DNA of 25,358 nt from Chloroflexota bacterium (GCA_016210375.1 JACQUH010000067.1:1-25358); one strand, 5' to 3'. Counted from the stretch's first letter, positions 14,369 to 22,291 are shown. The notes: a model not told the origin generated them from the letters alone. Numbers and translations are program-made.

Positions 14369-15250
14369 TCAGCTTCCGCCGGGAAGGCCAAGCCCCCCCA
14401 GAAAGGCGAGGACGGCCTCTCGGAAGGCCTGCGGCGCATCGGAGGGGACGGCGTGCCCCGCGCCGGGGATCTCGGACAACCTGCCATCGGGGATGGCCGC
14501 CACTACTCGTTGGGCTGTCGCCAGGCTTACCAGGGGGCTGTTTCCCCCGTGAACAAACAGAACCGGGCACCGCAGGGAGGGGAGCATGTCCCACAGCCCT
14601 TCCATCTGCTGGCGGAAAGCCTCTGACCCGCCAATCACCCACCACAGCTCCGGGTCCAGGCGAAAGACCCACATGCCCGCCCAGTTCTGCCTCATGCCGT
14701 GCTGGAAACGCCACTCTGTGCGCCTTTCGTTGTCGTCGGGGTAGACCGTGCGCAGATACGCCTTGGCCTCCTCGGGCGTGGCGAAGCCCAGAGGCCGGGT
14801 GAATACAGGGAGCGCTGTCTGGCGGACCGGCTCCACCAGGGTTCCCGGCCCGCCGTCCACCAGCACCAGGCGAGCTATCATGCCTGGGTACCGGGCCGCC
14901 AGGTACATAGCGATCATGGCCCCGAGGGAGTGGCCCACCAGGTGGAAGGAGCGCAGGTTGAGGTGGCGCGCCAGGGCCGTTACGTCGTCGGCGAAGAGGT
15001 CCAGAGTGTAGCCGTCCGGGGCATGACCGCTCTCGCCGTGCCCGCGCAGGTCCAAAGCTATCACCCGGAATCGGGGGGAGGCCTCCCTGGCGAAGTCGTC
15101 CCACGCATGGGCGTTGCTGGTGAGGCCGTGGAGGAGGACAAGGTGCTCCCGCGGGCCTTCGCCCCAGTCCAGGTAGTGCAGGCGCAGGCCGTCCCGCTCA
15201 AAATGGAGGGACATTGGCCTGCCTTGGTAGGCGGTGACAGATTCAGTCAC
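14369..15250 (-). CDS. Alpha/beta hydrolase
   Basis: A soluble alpha/beta-fold hydrolase of 293 residues, the usual family length. It carries the oxyanion-region HGLTSNAHAW, the strand RVIALDLRGHGES, the nucleophile elbow GHSLGA (Ser), and a late GAGHAVPSDAP with the catalytic histidine. GAGGAG lies 8 nt before the ATG at 15250. A second Met about 12 codons in is possible but less well supported. The gene stands alone on the minus strand between the tRNA fragment and a repeat-filled gap. Substrate cannot be read from the sequence. Confidence 0.92.
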   Translation of the reverse strand: MTESVTAYQGRPMSLHFERDGLRLHYLDWGEGPREHLVLLHGLTSNAHAWDDFAREASPRFRVIALDLRGHGESGHAPDGYTLDLFADDVTALARHLNLRSFHLVGHSLGAMIAMYLAARYPGMIARLVLVDGGPGTLVEPVRQTALPVFTRPLGFATPEEAKAYLRTVYPDDNERRTEWRFQHGMRQNWAGMWVFRLDPELWWVIGGSEAFRQQMEGLWDMLPSLRCPVLFVHGGNSPLVSLATAQRVVAAIPDGRLSEIPGAGHAVPSDAPQAFREAVLAFLGGLGLPGGS

Positions 15251-15334
15251 GTTGTCTTCTCCTCTGGCGTTGTCGGCTATTATGCCACAGCCAACACCGC
15301 CAAACTTACCACTGCGAGGATGCAGAGGTGTAAA

Positions 15335-15452
15335 GAATCAGTGTGATTCGGCTTTGCCGAATCACACTGATTCAAGCGTATCTGCTCCCCCTTCCCCCAT
15401 GGGGAAGGGGGAGCCAGAGGGGGTTAGGTTATTTGGTCCAGGATCATAAGGG
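15335..15452. repeat. Foldback repeat copy A (palindrome plus GC hairpin)
   Basis: A perfect 18-bp palindrome around TTT (15335-15373; core GTGTGATTCGGC) is followed by a perfect 13-bp hairpin CTCCCCCTTCCCC/GGGGAAGGGGGAG (15385-15413), then CCAGAGGGGGTTAGG and a terminus like GGTCCAGGATCATAAGG. It belongs to the family at 16400, 18435, 20457 and 25050, in the opposite orientation to the 16400 and 18435 copies. Confidence 0.85.
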
Positions 15453-15520
15453 TGCGGCATGTGGGGACATTGGGATGCCACAGCCTTTAGGTCTTTGACT
15501 CATTAGAAAGACATCCCTAT

Positions 15521-15679
15521 GTCATGCTGAGGGAGTACCGACTGGTCGGGACGACCGAAGCATCTAAGGCGTTCCGCCGATTATCTGCGAACTTCCGCTT
15601 GGGAACCAGACGCTCACCAATGGTGCGCCTTAGATTCTTCGCTGCGTCCCGATTGCATCGGGACTTGCTCAGAATGACC
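15521..15679. repeat. Second inverted-repeat family, GTCATGCTGAG...CTCAGAATGAC
   Basis: The ends GTCATGCTGAG (15521) and CTCAGAATGAC (15669-15679) are imperfect inverted repeats. Inner arms CATCTAAGGCG and CGCCTTAGATTC, and a small hairpin GTCCCGAT/ATCGGGAC, complete it. Fragments of the same motif occur near 22072 and 22138. Confidence 0.6.
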
Positions 15680-15785
15680 TGTTGAAAGTCGCTGTATTTA
15701 GTCAATGACCATGAGGCCGTGGTGATTGATACTGCTTCCACAGGCGCTTGGAAAAACGGAAGACCCCGCCTTGGCATACCCCCCG

Positions 15786-15815
15786 TTGACCGCCGTGAGG
15801 CCAGGATGCTACAAT
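15786..15815 (+). promoter_or_regulatory. Promoter for the IscA-like gene
   Basis: TTGACC (15786-15791) and TACAAT (15810-15815) are separated by 18 nt, a good sigma-70 match. The transcript would start near 15822, about 57 nt before the GTG. Confidence 0.55.
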
Positions 15816-15878
15816 TCTTTCAACCAAGGTTCGCAATCTGAGTTCTACGTTCCTGCCTACGCACGAAAGGAGTGTGCT

Positions 15879-16271
15879 GTGATAACCGTATCTGAGTTGG
15901 CCAGCGAGAAGCTGAGGGGCATTATGGACGAGGAGGGCCAGCCCGAGTCTGCGCTACGAATCATCGTCGTCCCCAGCCCTCACGGTGGAGCGCCGTACAT
16001 GCTCTCCCTGGAGAGGGAAACCAAACAGGACGATTCGGTGATTGACGCCTACGGCGTGAGGATCCTGGTGGACTCGGACAGCCTGCCTCTCCTGGAAGGG
16101 TCGGAGATTGACTACGTGGAAGGGCTGATGCGGAGCGGGTTTGTCATTTCCAACCCCAACTTCATGGCGGAGGGTGGAGGATGCGCCTGTGGTGGGCAGT
16201 GCGGCTGCGGCGGCCATGGGGCGACGGACGAGGCGGAGCACGGTGAGGGATGCGCGTGCGGCGGGCATTAA
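15879..16271 (+). CDS. IscA/HesB-like iron-sulfur carrier protein with Cys/His-rich tail
   Basis: A 130-residue protein with the A-type Fe-S carrier layout: VSELASEKLRGIMDEEG, then LRIIVV, a central ILVDSDSLPLLEGSEIDYVE and GFVISNPNF before a C-terminal Cys cluster. GTG at 15879 is chosen because AAGGAG lies 6 nt before it; the longer frame from 15726 has no such site and runs through the promoter. Family members usually carry one Cys in the GGCSGF-type loop; here that loop reads PSPHGGAPY with no Cys. Instead the tail has six Cys as CAC, CGC and CAC, plus several His. It may bind iron, copper or another metal differently from IscA. A terminator follows. Confidence 0.85.
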   Translation: MITVSELASEKLRGIMDEEGQPESALRIIVVPSPHGGAPYMLSLERETKQDDSVIDAYGVRILVDSDSLPLLEGSEIDYVEGLMRSGFVISNPNFMAEGGGCACGGQCGCGGHGATDEAEHGEGCACGGH

Positions 16272-16309
16272 CGGGCGAGCAGCAGGGTAGCTTTCTCAGG
16301 ACCCATGGT

Positions 16310-16343
16310 GAAACCGCCCCCTGAAAGGGGGCGGTTTCGTTTT
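16310..16343 (+). terminator. Rho-independent terminator of the IscA-like gene
   Basis: A 12-bp stem GAAACCGCCCCC/GGGGGCGGTTTC with a 5-nt loop (16310-16338) is followed by GTTTT, 39 nt after the stop. Confidence 0.85.
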
Positions 16344-16399
16344 CCAGCGATATGGTCATCAGTTGGTTGACTATTTCAGAACTCCCTTTGGGGCTGCCC

Positions 16400-16610
16400 C
16401 CTGGTGACCATTTCCAAAATAGTCTGCCAATTGGGTTTCTACCTAACCCCCTCTGGCTCCCCCTTCCCCCAGGGGAAGGGGGAGAAGATTGGCTTGAAAC
16501 GGTGTGATGCGGCAAAGCCGCATCACACCGTTTCCTCAAATCAACGTCCCCTTCTCCGCTTCGGTGAGGGAGATGCTTTTACAAAAGCTATTTGATCCAA
16601 GACCATCAGG
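16400..16610. repeat. Foldback repeat copy B
   Basis: A left end like CTGGTGACCATTTCC and a right end like GATCCAAGACCATCAGG form imperfect termini. Inside are CTCCCCCTTCCCC/GGGGAAGGGGGAG (16457-16484) and a perfect 18-bp palindrome around AAA (16496-16534; core GTGTGATGCGGC). The rest of the 447-bp gap holds only terminator hairpins. Confidence 0.8.
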
Positions 16611-16653
16611 ATGGGATAGAAAGCCACCTTAAGGTTGTTTCTGAGGAGACTTA

Positions 16654-16694
16654 ACACAGCAAGCGGAAGGCAAGTAGCGTTCCGCTTGCTGTGT
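16654..16694 (-). terminator. Hairpin downstream of the PHP gene
   Basis: A 15-bp perfect stem ACACAGCAAGCGGAA/TTCCGCTTGCTGTGT with an 11-nt loop, 24 nt past the PHP stop. There is no clear T tract, so terminator function is only likely. Confidence 0.5.
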
Positions 16695-16718
16695 CATATA
16701 CCGGCAAAGAGGCGCGGG

Positions 16719-17579
16719 CTACACGCGCTGGGGGCGGCGGGCGCGTGCGTTGGCATCAGCCAACTCCTTGAGACGGCGGGCTACCTCCATCGGTGGCCCC
16801 AACTCGCCGGGAAGGTGCTCTCCGGGCGTCCCGAAGGCGTGGTAGTCGCTGCCCCCGCAGGGCAGCAGGCCGTGGCGGTGGGCGGCTTCGGCCAGACGGG
16901 CGCGGGTAGGCTCGTCATACTCGGCGTAGTGGACCTCCATCCCCTGAAGGCCCGCCTCCCATAGCTCTCTAAGGATTCTCTCCAGTCCGTCCAGCATGGC
17001 AGGGTGGGCCAGCACCGCTACACCACCCGTCCCCACGATGAGGCGGACGGCCTCGGGCGGGGTCAGCTTCTCCCGCTCGGCGTAGGCCAGGCCGTTGCGG
17101 CCCAGGTGCCTCTCAAAGGCCTGCTGCGGGTACTGGAAGTACCCCTTCTCCACCAGGGCCTGGGCGATATGAGGCCGGCCGATGGCCCCGCTGCCGGCGA
17201 TCTCCTTCACGCGCTTCCAGTCCACGGGCATGCCGAGCTGGGCCAGCTTGCGCACCATCTCCTGGGCACGGTCCACGCGGCCCTCCCGGAAACGCTGGAG
17301 GGTGGCCTGGAATCCCGCATCCTCGTAGTCCAGGTAGTAGCCCAGCATGTGGACCTCGTTGCCGGGGATGTCGGTGCTGAGCTCCACGCCGGGGATGATG
17401 GTGAGCTGGGGGTAGGCCCGGGCGGCCTGGTACGCCTCGGCCAGGCCGTCGGTGATGTCGTGGTCGGTAATGGCGACTACCCTCAGTCCCTTCTGAGCCA
17501 CCAGACGGACGAGCTCTGTGGGCGTCAGGCGGCCATCGGACTGGGTGGTGTGGAGGTGCAGGTCAACTTCTACGGGCAT
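16719..17579 (-). CDS. PHP-domain phosphoesterase (RNase AM/YciV-like)
   Basis: A metal-dependent phosphoesterase of the PHP superfamily, about 286 residues. The metal ligands appear in the usual order: DLHLHTTQSDG at the N-terminus, AITDHDI, a central PGVELST, HPAM, and GGSDYHAFG near the C-terminus. Relatives include the 5'-3' exoribonuclease/3',5'-nucleotide phosphatase group (YciV). The ATG at 17579 is preferred over a TTG three codons upstream because it lies one base after the stop of the preceding YmdB-family gene, a typical coupled arrangement. It is surely co-transcribed with that gene and lies near rny, so a nucleotide or RNA turnover role fits. Confidence 0.9.
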   Translation of the reverse strand: MPVEVDLHLHTTQSDGRLTPTELVRLVAQKGLRVVAITDHDITDGLAEAYQAARAYPQLTIIPGVELSTDIPGNEVHMLGYYLDYEDAGFQATLQRFREGRVDRAQEMVRKLAQLGMPVDWKRVKEIAGSGAIGRPHIAQALVEKGYFQYPQQAFERHLGRNGLAYAEREKLTPPEAVRLIVGTGGVAVLAHPAMLDGLERILRELWEAGLQGMEVHYAEYDEPTRARLAEAAHRHGLLPCGGSDYHAFGTPGEHLPGELGPPMEVARRLKELADANARARRPQRV

Positions 17580-17580
17580 G

Positions 17581-18348
17581 TTACTCAATCACCCGGTCAA
17601 TGCGCTGGATGTCCCTGGCGCGGCCGTTGGCCTCGTCCACTTCAATCAGCACAGAGTTGAGGCGCATGGGGCCTCGGGCCACATTCAGGGGCCGGGGCAT
17701 CTGGGTCAGGAAACGGTACAGGACGTCCTGCGGATCGTCGCCGATGACGGAGTTGTAGGCGCCGGCCATGCCCAGGTCGGTCACGAAGGCGGCGCCCCTG
17801 GGCAGGAGGCGCGGGTCGGCGGTGGCGACGTGGGTGTGGGTGCCCACGATGGCGCTGACGCGCCCGTCCAGGTACCAGCCCATGGCCTGCTTTTCCGAGG
17901 ACGCCTCGGCGTGGAAGTCCACGACGGTGACCGGCGCGGGCGGCAGCTCTCGGAGGAGCGCGTCCATGGCGCGGAAGGGGCAATCCAGGTGCGCATTCAT
18001 GAAGACGCGGCCCATGAGGTTGACCACCCGGACGTTGCCCCAGGTGTAGTGGCCGTTCCCGGGCGCGCCCGGCGGGAAGTTGAGGGGACGGAGACAGCGA
18101 GGCTCCTGGTCCAGGTAGGGGAGAGCCTCCTTCTTGTCCCAGACGTGGTCGCCGGTGGTGATGATGTCCACCCCGGCGGCGAAGATGTCATCGGCGGTCT
18201 CCCGGGTGATGCCGAAGCCGCCCGCGGCGTTTTCGCCGTTGGCAATGACCAGGTCCACGGAGTGCTCGGAGCGCAGTCCGGGTACCAGGGACTGGACGGC
18301 CCTGCGGCCCGGCTTGCCCACGATGTCGCCGATCATGAGGATTCGCAT
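17581..18348 (-). CDS. YmdB-family metallophosphoesterase
   Basis: A calcineurin-like phosphoesterase of the YmdB/TIGR00282 family. In Bacillus this type hydrolyses 2',3'-cyclic nucleotides and works near RNase Y. Conserved segments: MRILMIGDIVGKPGR at the start, IANGENAAGGFGIT, TTGDHVWDKKE, DFHAEASSEK, VGTHTHVATAD and MAGAYNSVIG. The length (255 residues) is normal. The ATG at 18348 gives the family's canonical N-terminus; AAGGAG lies 12 nt upstream. A second ATG four codons earlier lies right against that site and is less likely. The next gene starts one base after its stop. Upstream, a foldback repeat separates it from rny, with which this family is often adjacent. Confidence 0.93.
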   Translation of the reverse strand: MRILMIGDIVGKPGRRAVQSLVPGLRSEHSVDLVIANGENAAGGFGITRETADDIFAAGVDIITTGDHVWDKKEALPYLDQEPRCLRPLNFPPGAPGNGHYTWGNVRVVNLMGRVFMNAHLDCPFRAMDALLRELPPAPVTVVDFHAEASSEKQAMGWYLDGRVSAIVGTHTHVATADPRLLPRGAAFVTDLGMAGAYNSVIGDDPQDVLYRFLTQMPRPLNVARGPMRLNSVLIEVDEANGRARDIQRIDRVIE

Positions 18349-18434
18349 AGAAACGCCCATCTCCTTCTCACGATGTGCTCTCCGCTGAACCACTCACCTT
18401 GGGAACTCCCTCAGAATGGTTCTTACCCTCCCAG

Positions 18435-18664
18435 CCTAATGGTTATTGACAAAATGGACTGCCTATAGGGTTCCGACCTAGCCCTCTCTGGCTCCCCCTT
18501 CCCCAAGGGGAAGGGGGAGCAGGTAGGTTTGAATCGGTGTGATGCGGCCTTGCCGCATCACACCGATTCTTCAGAATATCGTCCCGCTCTCCTGGAAGGA
18601 GAGGGGGACCACAGGGGGAGAGGTCGGGTCTCAGTGGCATCATAATTGTTCAATGGCCATGAGG
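18435..18664. repeat. Foldback repeat copy C, complete with terminal inverted repeats
   Basis: The termini are CCTAATGGTTATTGACAA (18435-18452) and TTGTTCAATGGCCATGAGG (18646-18664), imperfect inverted repeats. Inside are CTCCCCCTTCCCC/GGGGAAGGGGGAG (18492-18519), a perfect 18-bp palindrome around CTT (18531-18569), and a GGAGAGGGGGACCACAGGGG block. This is the best complete copy, about 230 bp, a MITE-like structure with no coding capacity. Confidence 0.85.
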
Positions 18665-18710
18665 GGGCCATGCTAAAGAGCTTCGTGAGACAGGTACTCC
18701 ATCGCCTGGC

Positions 18711-18747
18711 ACACATCGGGGCGGGCATCAAGCCCGCCCCGATGTGT
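18711..18747 (-). terminator. Strong hairpin downstream of rny
   Basis: A perfect 16-bp stem ACACATCGGGGCGGGC/GCCCGCCCCGATGTGT with a 5-nt loop, 13 nt past the rny stop. No T tract follows on the minus strand; it may stabilise the 3' end or terminate weakly. Confidence 0.6.
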
Positions 18748-18760
18748 GTACTCGCTTCAC

Positions 18761-20287
18761 CTACTTGGCGTACTCAACGTTGCGGGTCTCGCGAATAACG
18801 ATCACTTTGATCTGGCCGGGGAAAACGAGGGTCTCCTCTATCTTCTTGACCACGTTGCGGGCCAGGTTGGCAGCGGCCACATCATCCACCTCCTCCGGCT
18901 TGACCATGATGCGCACCTCGCGGCCGGCCTGGATGGCGAAGCTCTTTTCAATGCCAGGGAAAGCGTTGGCCACGGCCTCCAGGGCCTCCAGGCGTTTGAC
19001 GTAGTGCTCCAGGGTGTCCCTGCGGGCGCCGGGCCTGGCCGCGCTGATGGCGTCGGCGGCGGCAACCAGGAAGGCCTCCACGGAACCCATTTCCTCGTCG
19101 TGGTGCTCCATAATGGCGCGCCGGATAGGCTCCGGGATGCCATATTTGCGGGCCACCTCGGCGCCGATCTCGGCGTGGGTGCCTTCCACCTCGTGGGTGA
19201 GGGCCTTACCGATGTCGTGCAGCAGGCCGCCGGCCTTGGCCACGTCTACATTGGCGCCGACCTCAGCGGCCAACATGCCAGAGAGAAGGGAGACCTCTAT
19301 GCTGTGCTGGAGGATGTTCTCGCCGTAGCTGTAGCGGTACTTGAGGCGGCCCATGAGCTTGACGATCTCCGGGTTCATGCCCCGTACGCCGGACTCAAAT
19401 ATTGCCCGTTCACCCTCCTTCCAGATAGTATCCTCCACCTCTTTCTGGGCCTTGGTCACCATGTCCTCAATACGGGCAGGGTGGATTCTGCCGTCCTGGA
19501 CCAGGTAGGTGAGGGCCAGCTTGGCGACCTCTCTGCGAATGGGGTCAAAACAGGAAACCGTCACGGCCTCTGGCGTATCGTCAACGATGAGGTCTACCCC
19601 TGTGGCGGCTTCAATTGCTCGGATATTCCGTCCTTCGCGGCCAATGAGACGGCCTTTCATCTCATCATTGGGAAGGGGTACAACAGCGGTGGTGTTCTCG
19701 GAAACAACGTCTGAAGCGAGGCGATGGATAGCGAGCGTGATGACCTTGCGAGCCTTCTGGTCTGCCTCCTCTTTTGCCCTTTCCTCCAGGTCCCTATATC
19801 GGCGGGCCAGCTCGTACTGGATTTCCTCCTCCGCCCGCCGGACCAGCAGCTCCTTGGCGTCGTTCATGGAAAGGCCAGAAAGGGCCTCAAGCTGGGCCTG
19901 CTGCTTGGCTTTGAAGTCATCCAGCTCCGCCTCTTTAACCTCCAGGTCCCGCTCTTTTTGGGTAACAGACCGCTCGCGCTTCTCCATGGCCTCGCTGCGC
20001 CGGATAAGCTGCTCATCGCGGCCGGTCAGCCGCCGCTCCTGCCGTTGCAGCTCGGTGCGGCGGTCTCGTAGCTCCTGCTCCGCAGCGGTGCGGAGCTTCA
20101 GCGCCTCCTCCTTCCCCTCCAGGACCAGCCTCTGCTTCTCCTTCTCCGCCTCCTCAACGATGACTGAAGCCCTACCACGGGCTGCGGCTTCGCCCCGCTG
20201 GGCGAATACGGTGCGGACGAAGTAACCACCTGCTGTCCCCAGTCCCAAAGCCACGAGGACGGCCACTACGGACGCTATAATGTCCAT
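18761..20287 (-). CDS. rny: Ribonuclease Y
   Basis: A membrane-anchored endoribonuclease that starts mRNA decay in bacteria lacking RNase E. It has 508 residues, the normal length. The order is: N-terminal membrane helix (about 4-27); long charged coiled coil (about 30-190); KH RNA-binding domain with GRLIGREGRNIRAIEAATGV; HD hydrolase domain with HSIEVSLLSGML and GGLLHDIGKA; and the conserved C-terminal IKVIVIRETRN. The ATG has AAAGGA about 12 nt upstream. A promoter candidate lies at 20361-20389 and a hairpin follows the stop. Its neighbours, YmdB and PHP phosphoesterases, fit an RNA turnover cluster. Confidence 0.97.
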   Translation of the reverse strand: MDIIASVVAVLVALGLGTAGGYFVRTVFAQRGEAAARGRASVIVEEAEKEKQRLVLEGKEEALKLRTAAEQELRDRRTELQRQERRLTGRDEQLIRRSEAMEKRERSVTQKERDLEVKEAELDDFKAKQQAQLEALSGLSMNDAKELLVRRAEEEIQYELARRYRDLEERAKEEADQKARKVITLAIHRLASDVVSENTTAVVPLPNDEMKGRLIGREGRNIRAIEAATGVDLIVDDTPEAVTVSCFDPIRREVAKLALTYLVQDGRIHPARIEDMVTKAQKEVEDTIWKEGERAIFESGVRGMNPEIVKLMGRLKYRYSYGENILQHSIEVSLLSGMLAAEVGANVDVAKAGGLLHDIGKALTHEVEGTHAEIGAEVARKYGIPEPIRRAIMEHHDEEMGSVEAFLVAAADAISAARPGARRDTLEHYVKRLEALEAVANAFPGIEKSFAIQAGREVRIMVKPEEVDDVAAANLARNVVKKIEETLVFPGQIKVIVIRETRNVEYAK

Positions 20288-20360
20288 GGCCTGGGCCGTC
20301 CTTTCGCTCTATTCGCCTGCGGGCCACCAAGATTACCCGCGGCTGGACTGTTGATGATTT

Positions 20361-20389
20361 AGAGTAACGCCCTGGGTAGAGGGTGTCAA
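20361..20389 (-). promoter_or_regulatory. Candidate rny promoter
   Basis: A consensus -35 TTGACA (20384-20389, minus strand) stands 17 nt from TACTCT (20361-20366), a weak -10. The leader would be about 65-70 nt. Confidence 0.45.
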
Positions 20390-20456
20390 GTTTGTGTATT
20401 GGGCGTGGCTGATTGCTTCCAGGCATGGCCTGATGCTAAAGCGCCAGGATTGGGCT

Positions 20457-20559
20457 TGACCTATCCCCCTGTGGTCTCCCTATCTACCTCGGTGAGGGGG
20501 GACAATAATCTGATGAATCGGAATGTTGCGGCTTTGCCGCAACATTCCGATTCATCAGA
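20457..20559. repeat. Foldback repeat copy D (partial, longest palindrome)
   Basis: A perfect 24-bp palindrome around TTT (20509-20559; core GAATGTTGCGGC) is preceded by GACCTATCCCCCTGTGGTC, which matches the reverse complement of the right part of copy C. The CTCCCCCTTCCCC hairpin is missing. It ends 5 nt from the stop of the next gene and could serve as its terminator. Confidence 0.75.
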
Positions 20560-20564
20560 CATCA

Positions 20565-21827
20565 TCAGGGCGCCAGGCGGTAAACCCCCTGGTCCTGGGA
20601 GAGCAGGTACAGCTCGCCGCGAGCGTCCTGGGCAAAGGAGGTGACGCCCAGGTCTGCCGTGGCCAGCAGCAGGTGCTCGGCGACGCGGCCATCGCGGTAG
20701 CGAAGGCCCCAGACCGCCCCAGAGCAATAATCGGCGTAGACGTATGCGCCGTAGAGGGAGGGAAGCCTCTCGCCCCGGTAGACATAGCCGCCGGTGACCG
20801 AGCAGCCCTCGGCGTGGCTGTACTCCGCTACGGGCGGCTCCAGTCCCCCCGTTTGGCATCCCTGCCGAGGGCTGTAGCAATGGTTGCCCTCCATCACCTT
20901 CCAGCCGTAGTTGCCTCCTTTCGTGATAATGTCCACCTCTTCCCAGGCGTTCTGGCCCACGTCCGCCAGCCAGAGGAGGCCCGTGGCAGCGTCAAAGGCG
21001 AAGCGCCAGGGGTTGCGGAGGCCGTAGGCCCATACCTCCTCTCGGGCGCCGGGCACGCCGACGAAGGGGTTGTCCGGCGGGACCAGGTAGGGATGCCCCT
21101 GAGTGGCGCCGCGCACGTCTATCCGCAGGAGCTTGCCCAGGAGGGTCCCTCTGTTCTGGCTGTTGCCGTAGGGGTCGCCGCTGCCGCCGCCATCGCCGAC
21201 GCCGATGTACAGGTAGCCGTCGGGGCCAAAGGCAAGCTGGCCTCCGTTGTGGTTGCCGAAGGGCTTGCCGATCTCCAGGAGGACGAGCTGGCTGGCAGGG
21301 TTAATGATTGGAGAGCCATCGCCGGAGAGGGTAAACCGGGCCAGAACGTTGCGCCTGGGGCCTGCGGCAGAGTAGTAGAGGTAGAGGTAGCCGTTGGACC
21401 CGTACAGCGGGTCAAAGGCCAACCCCAGCAGGCCTTCCTCGTTGTGGGCCTGGAGGACCTGGCTGCTGATGTCCAGGACCAGGGTGGCGCTGGAGGCCTG
21501 CGGGTCGTCTTCAAAGGCCCATAGGCGGCCACTTTGCTCTGCGGCGAAGATATAGAGACCGCCTGGCGGCTGCGCCATGTCGGTAAGGCGCTGGAAAGAC
21601 AGGCCGGGGAAGGCGCGCTCCACGCGCACGGGCTGAAGAGGCAGCGCCGGTACTGTCGCGGCGGGCCCAGCCGTCGCTGCCGAGGACGGTGTACCGGTGC
21701 CCGCCGGCCCCTGGCAGGATGTGGCGGCCAGGCTCACAGCGCAGAGCAGCACGACAGGGATCATCGGCAGGCGTTGCACCCTTCGCATACGGGTACGCTG
21801 CTCACGGCTCTCTTGCGCAGCGACCAC
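20565..21827 (-). CDS. PQQ-dependent sugar dehydrogenase-like lipoprotein (YliI/GdhB type)
   Basis: A predicted exported beta-propeller of 420 residues. The N-terminal hydrophobic segment ends in AATSC, a possible lipobox, followed by a Ser/Ala/Pro-rich linker. Soluble glucose/aldose dehydrogenase segments are clear: EEGLLGLAFDP, NHNGGQLAFGPDGYLYIGVG (with the His expected in the active site) and GDGGG, GLRNPWRFAFD, DVGQNAWEEVDI and GGNYGW. Family enzymes oxidise aldoses with PQQ as cofactor. The GTG at 21827 has GGAGG 9 nt upstream. An ATG at 21788 also gives a signal peptide but lacks a ribosome site. The gene is alone between two repeat-filled gaps, with no PQQ synthesis genes here. Confidence 0.9.
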   Translation of the reverse strand: MVAAQESREQRTRMRRVQRLPMIPVVLLCAVSLAATSCQGPAGTGTPSSAATAGPAATVPALPLQPVRVERAFPGLSFQRLTDMAQPPGGLYIFAAEQSGRLWAFEDDPQASSATLVLDISSQVLQAHNEEGLLGLAFDPLYGSNGYLYLYYSAAGPRRNVLARFTLSGDGSPIINPASQLVLLEIGKPFGNHNGGQLAFGPDGYLYIGVGDGGGSGDPYGNSQNRGTLLGKLLRIDVRGATQGHPYLVPPDNPFVGVPGAREEVWAYGLRNPWRFAFDAATGLLWLADVGQNAWEEVDIITKGGNYGWKVMEGNHCYSPRQGCQTGGLEPPVAEYSHAEGCSVTGGYVYRGERLPSLYGAYVYADYCSGAVWGLRYRDGRVAEHLLLATADLGVTSFAQDARGELYLLSQDQGVYRLAP

Positions 21828-21843
21828 TCTCCCTATCCTCCAG

Positions 21844-21900
21844 GGGTCCGCTTCTCTGAAACCGGCCTGCTGCGCAGGCCGATTTCAGAGAAGCGGACCC
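21844..21900. repeat. Long palindrome, not of the main repeat family
   Basis: Arms GGGTCCGCTTCTCTGAAA (21844-21861) and their exact complement (21883-21900) enclose an inner stem GGCCTGC/GCAGGCC around TGC, with one mismatch between the two stems. It lies 17 nt upstream of the dehydrogenase start. The rest of this 509-bp gap (to 22336) shows only fragments of the CTCAGAATGAC repeat and a terminator. Confidence 0.7.
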
Positions 21901-22251
21901 AAAATGGTTTTCTCTCCCGCAGAAGGTTGTGAAGAAATAGGCTAGCAAGCGATGGGCCGATGCCTCGGCCCTTGCGGAATACGGTGGGTATGAGGGATTC
22001 TTCGCGAAGCGGACAGCACTGGGTAGCAAGAGTAGTCCGACCACTTCCCCATTCGCTGCGCTCAGGGCTTCGGCTAGAATGACAAGTTGCTCCCCCAACC
22101 TTTTCTGGCATAACGCAGGCCACTTCCTCACAGGCTCTCAGAATGACAGGGATGCTGGCGCAGCTCTCACACTTCCGACTCAAAGGGATGATCCCCAAAG
22201 GGTTTGTAAGGACAGCCGCTCAAGGCTTGAACGCCTGACTGTCCCCGTTAC

Positions 22252-22291
22252 AAAACAGCGCAGGCCAGGACATTAGTGTCCTGGCCTGCGC
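22252..22291 (-). terminator. Rho-independent terminator of the small secreted-peptide gene
   Basis: A perfect 15-bp stem GCGCAGGCCAGGACA/TGTCCTGGCCTGCGC with a 4-nt loop (22258-22291); on the minus strand it is followed by TGTTTT. It lies about 45 nt past the stop. Confidence 0.8.

Noticed and set aside
14175..15104. A 309-codon minus-strand frame overlapping the hydrolase
   Set aside because: It is in a different frame from the clear alpha/beta hydrolase (GHSLGA) and runs through the tRNA fragment; no domain recognised.
15335..16534. Regularly recurring palindromes as a CRISPR array
   Set aside because: Copies are about 1 kb or more apart with genes between them, and there are no uniform spacers or cas genes.
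17518..18468. A 316-codon plus-strand frame
   Set aside because: It is antisense to the YmdB-family gene and shows no protein features of its own.
18746..19714. A 322-codon plus-strand frame
   Set aside because: It is antisense to rny, which has unmistakable KH and HD domains.
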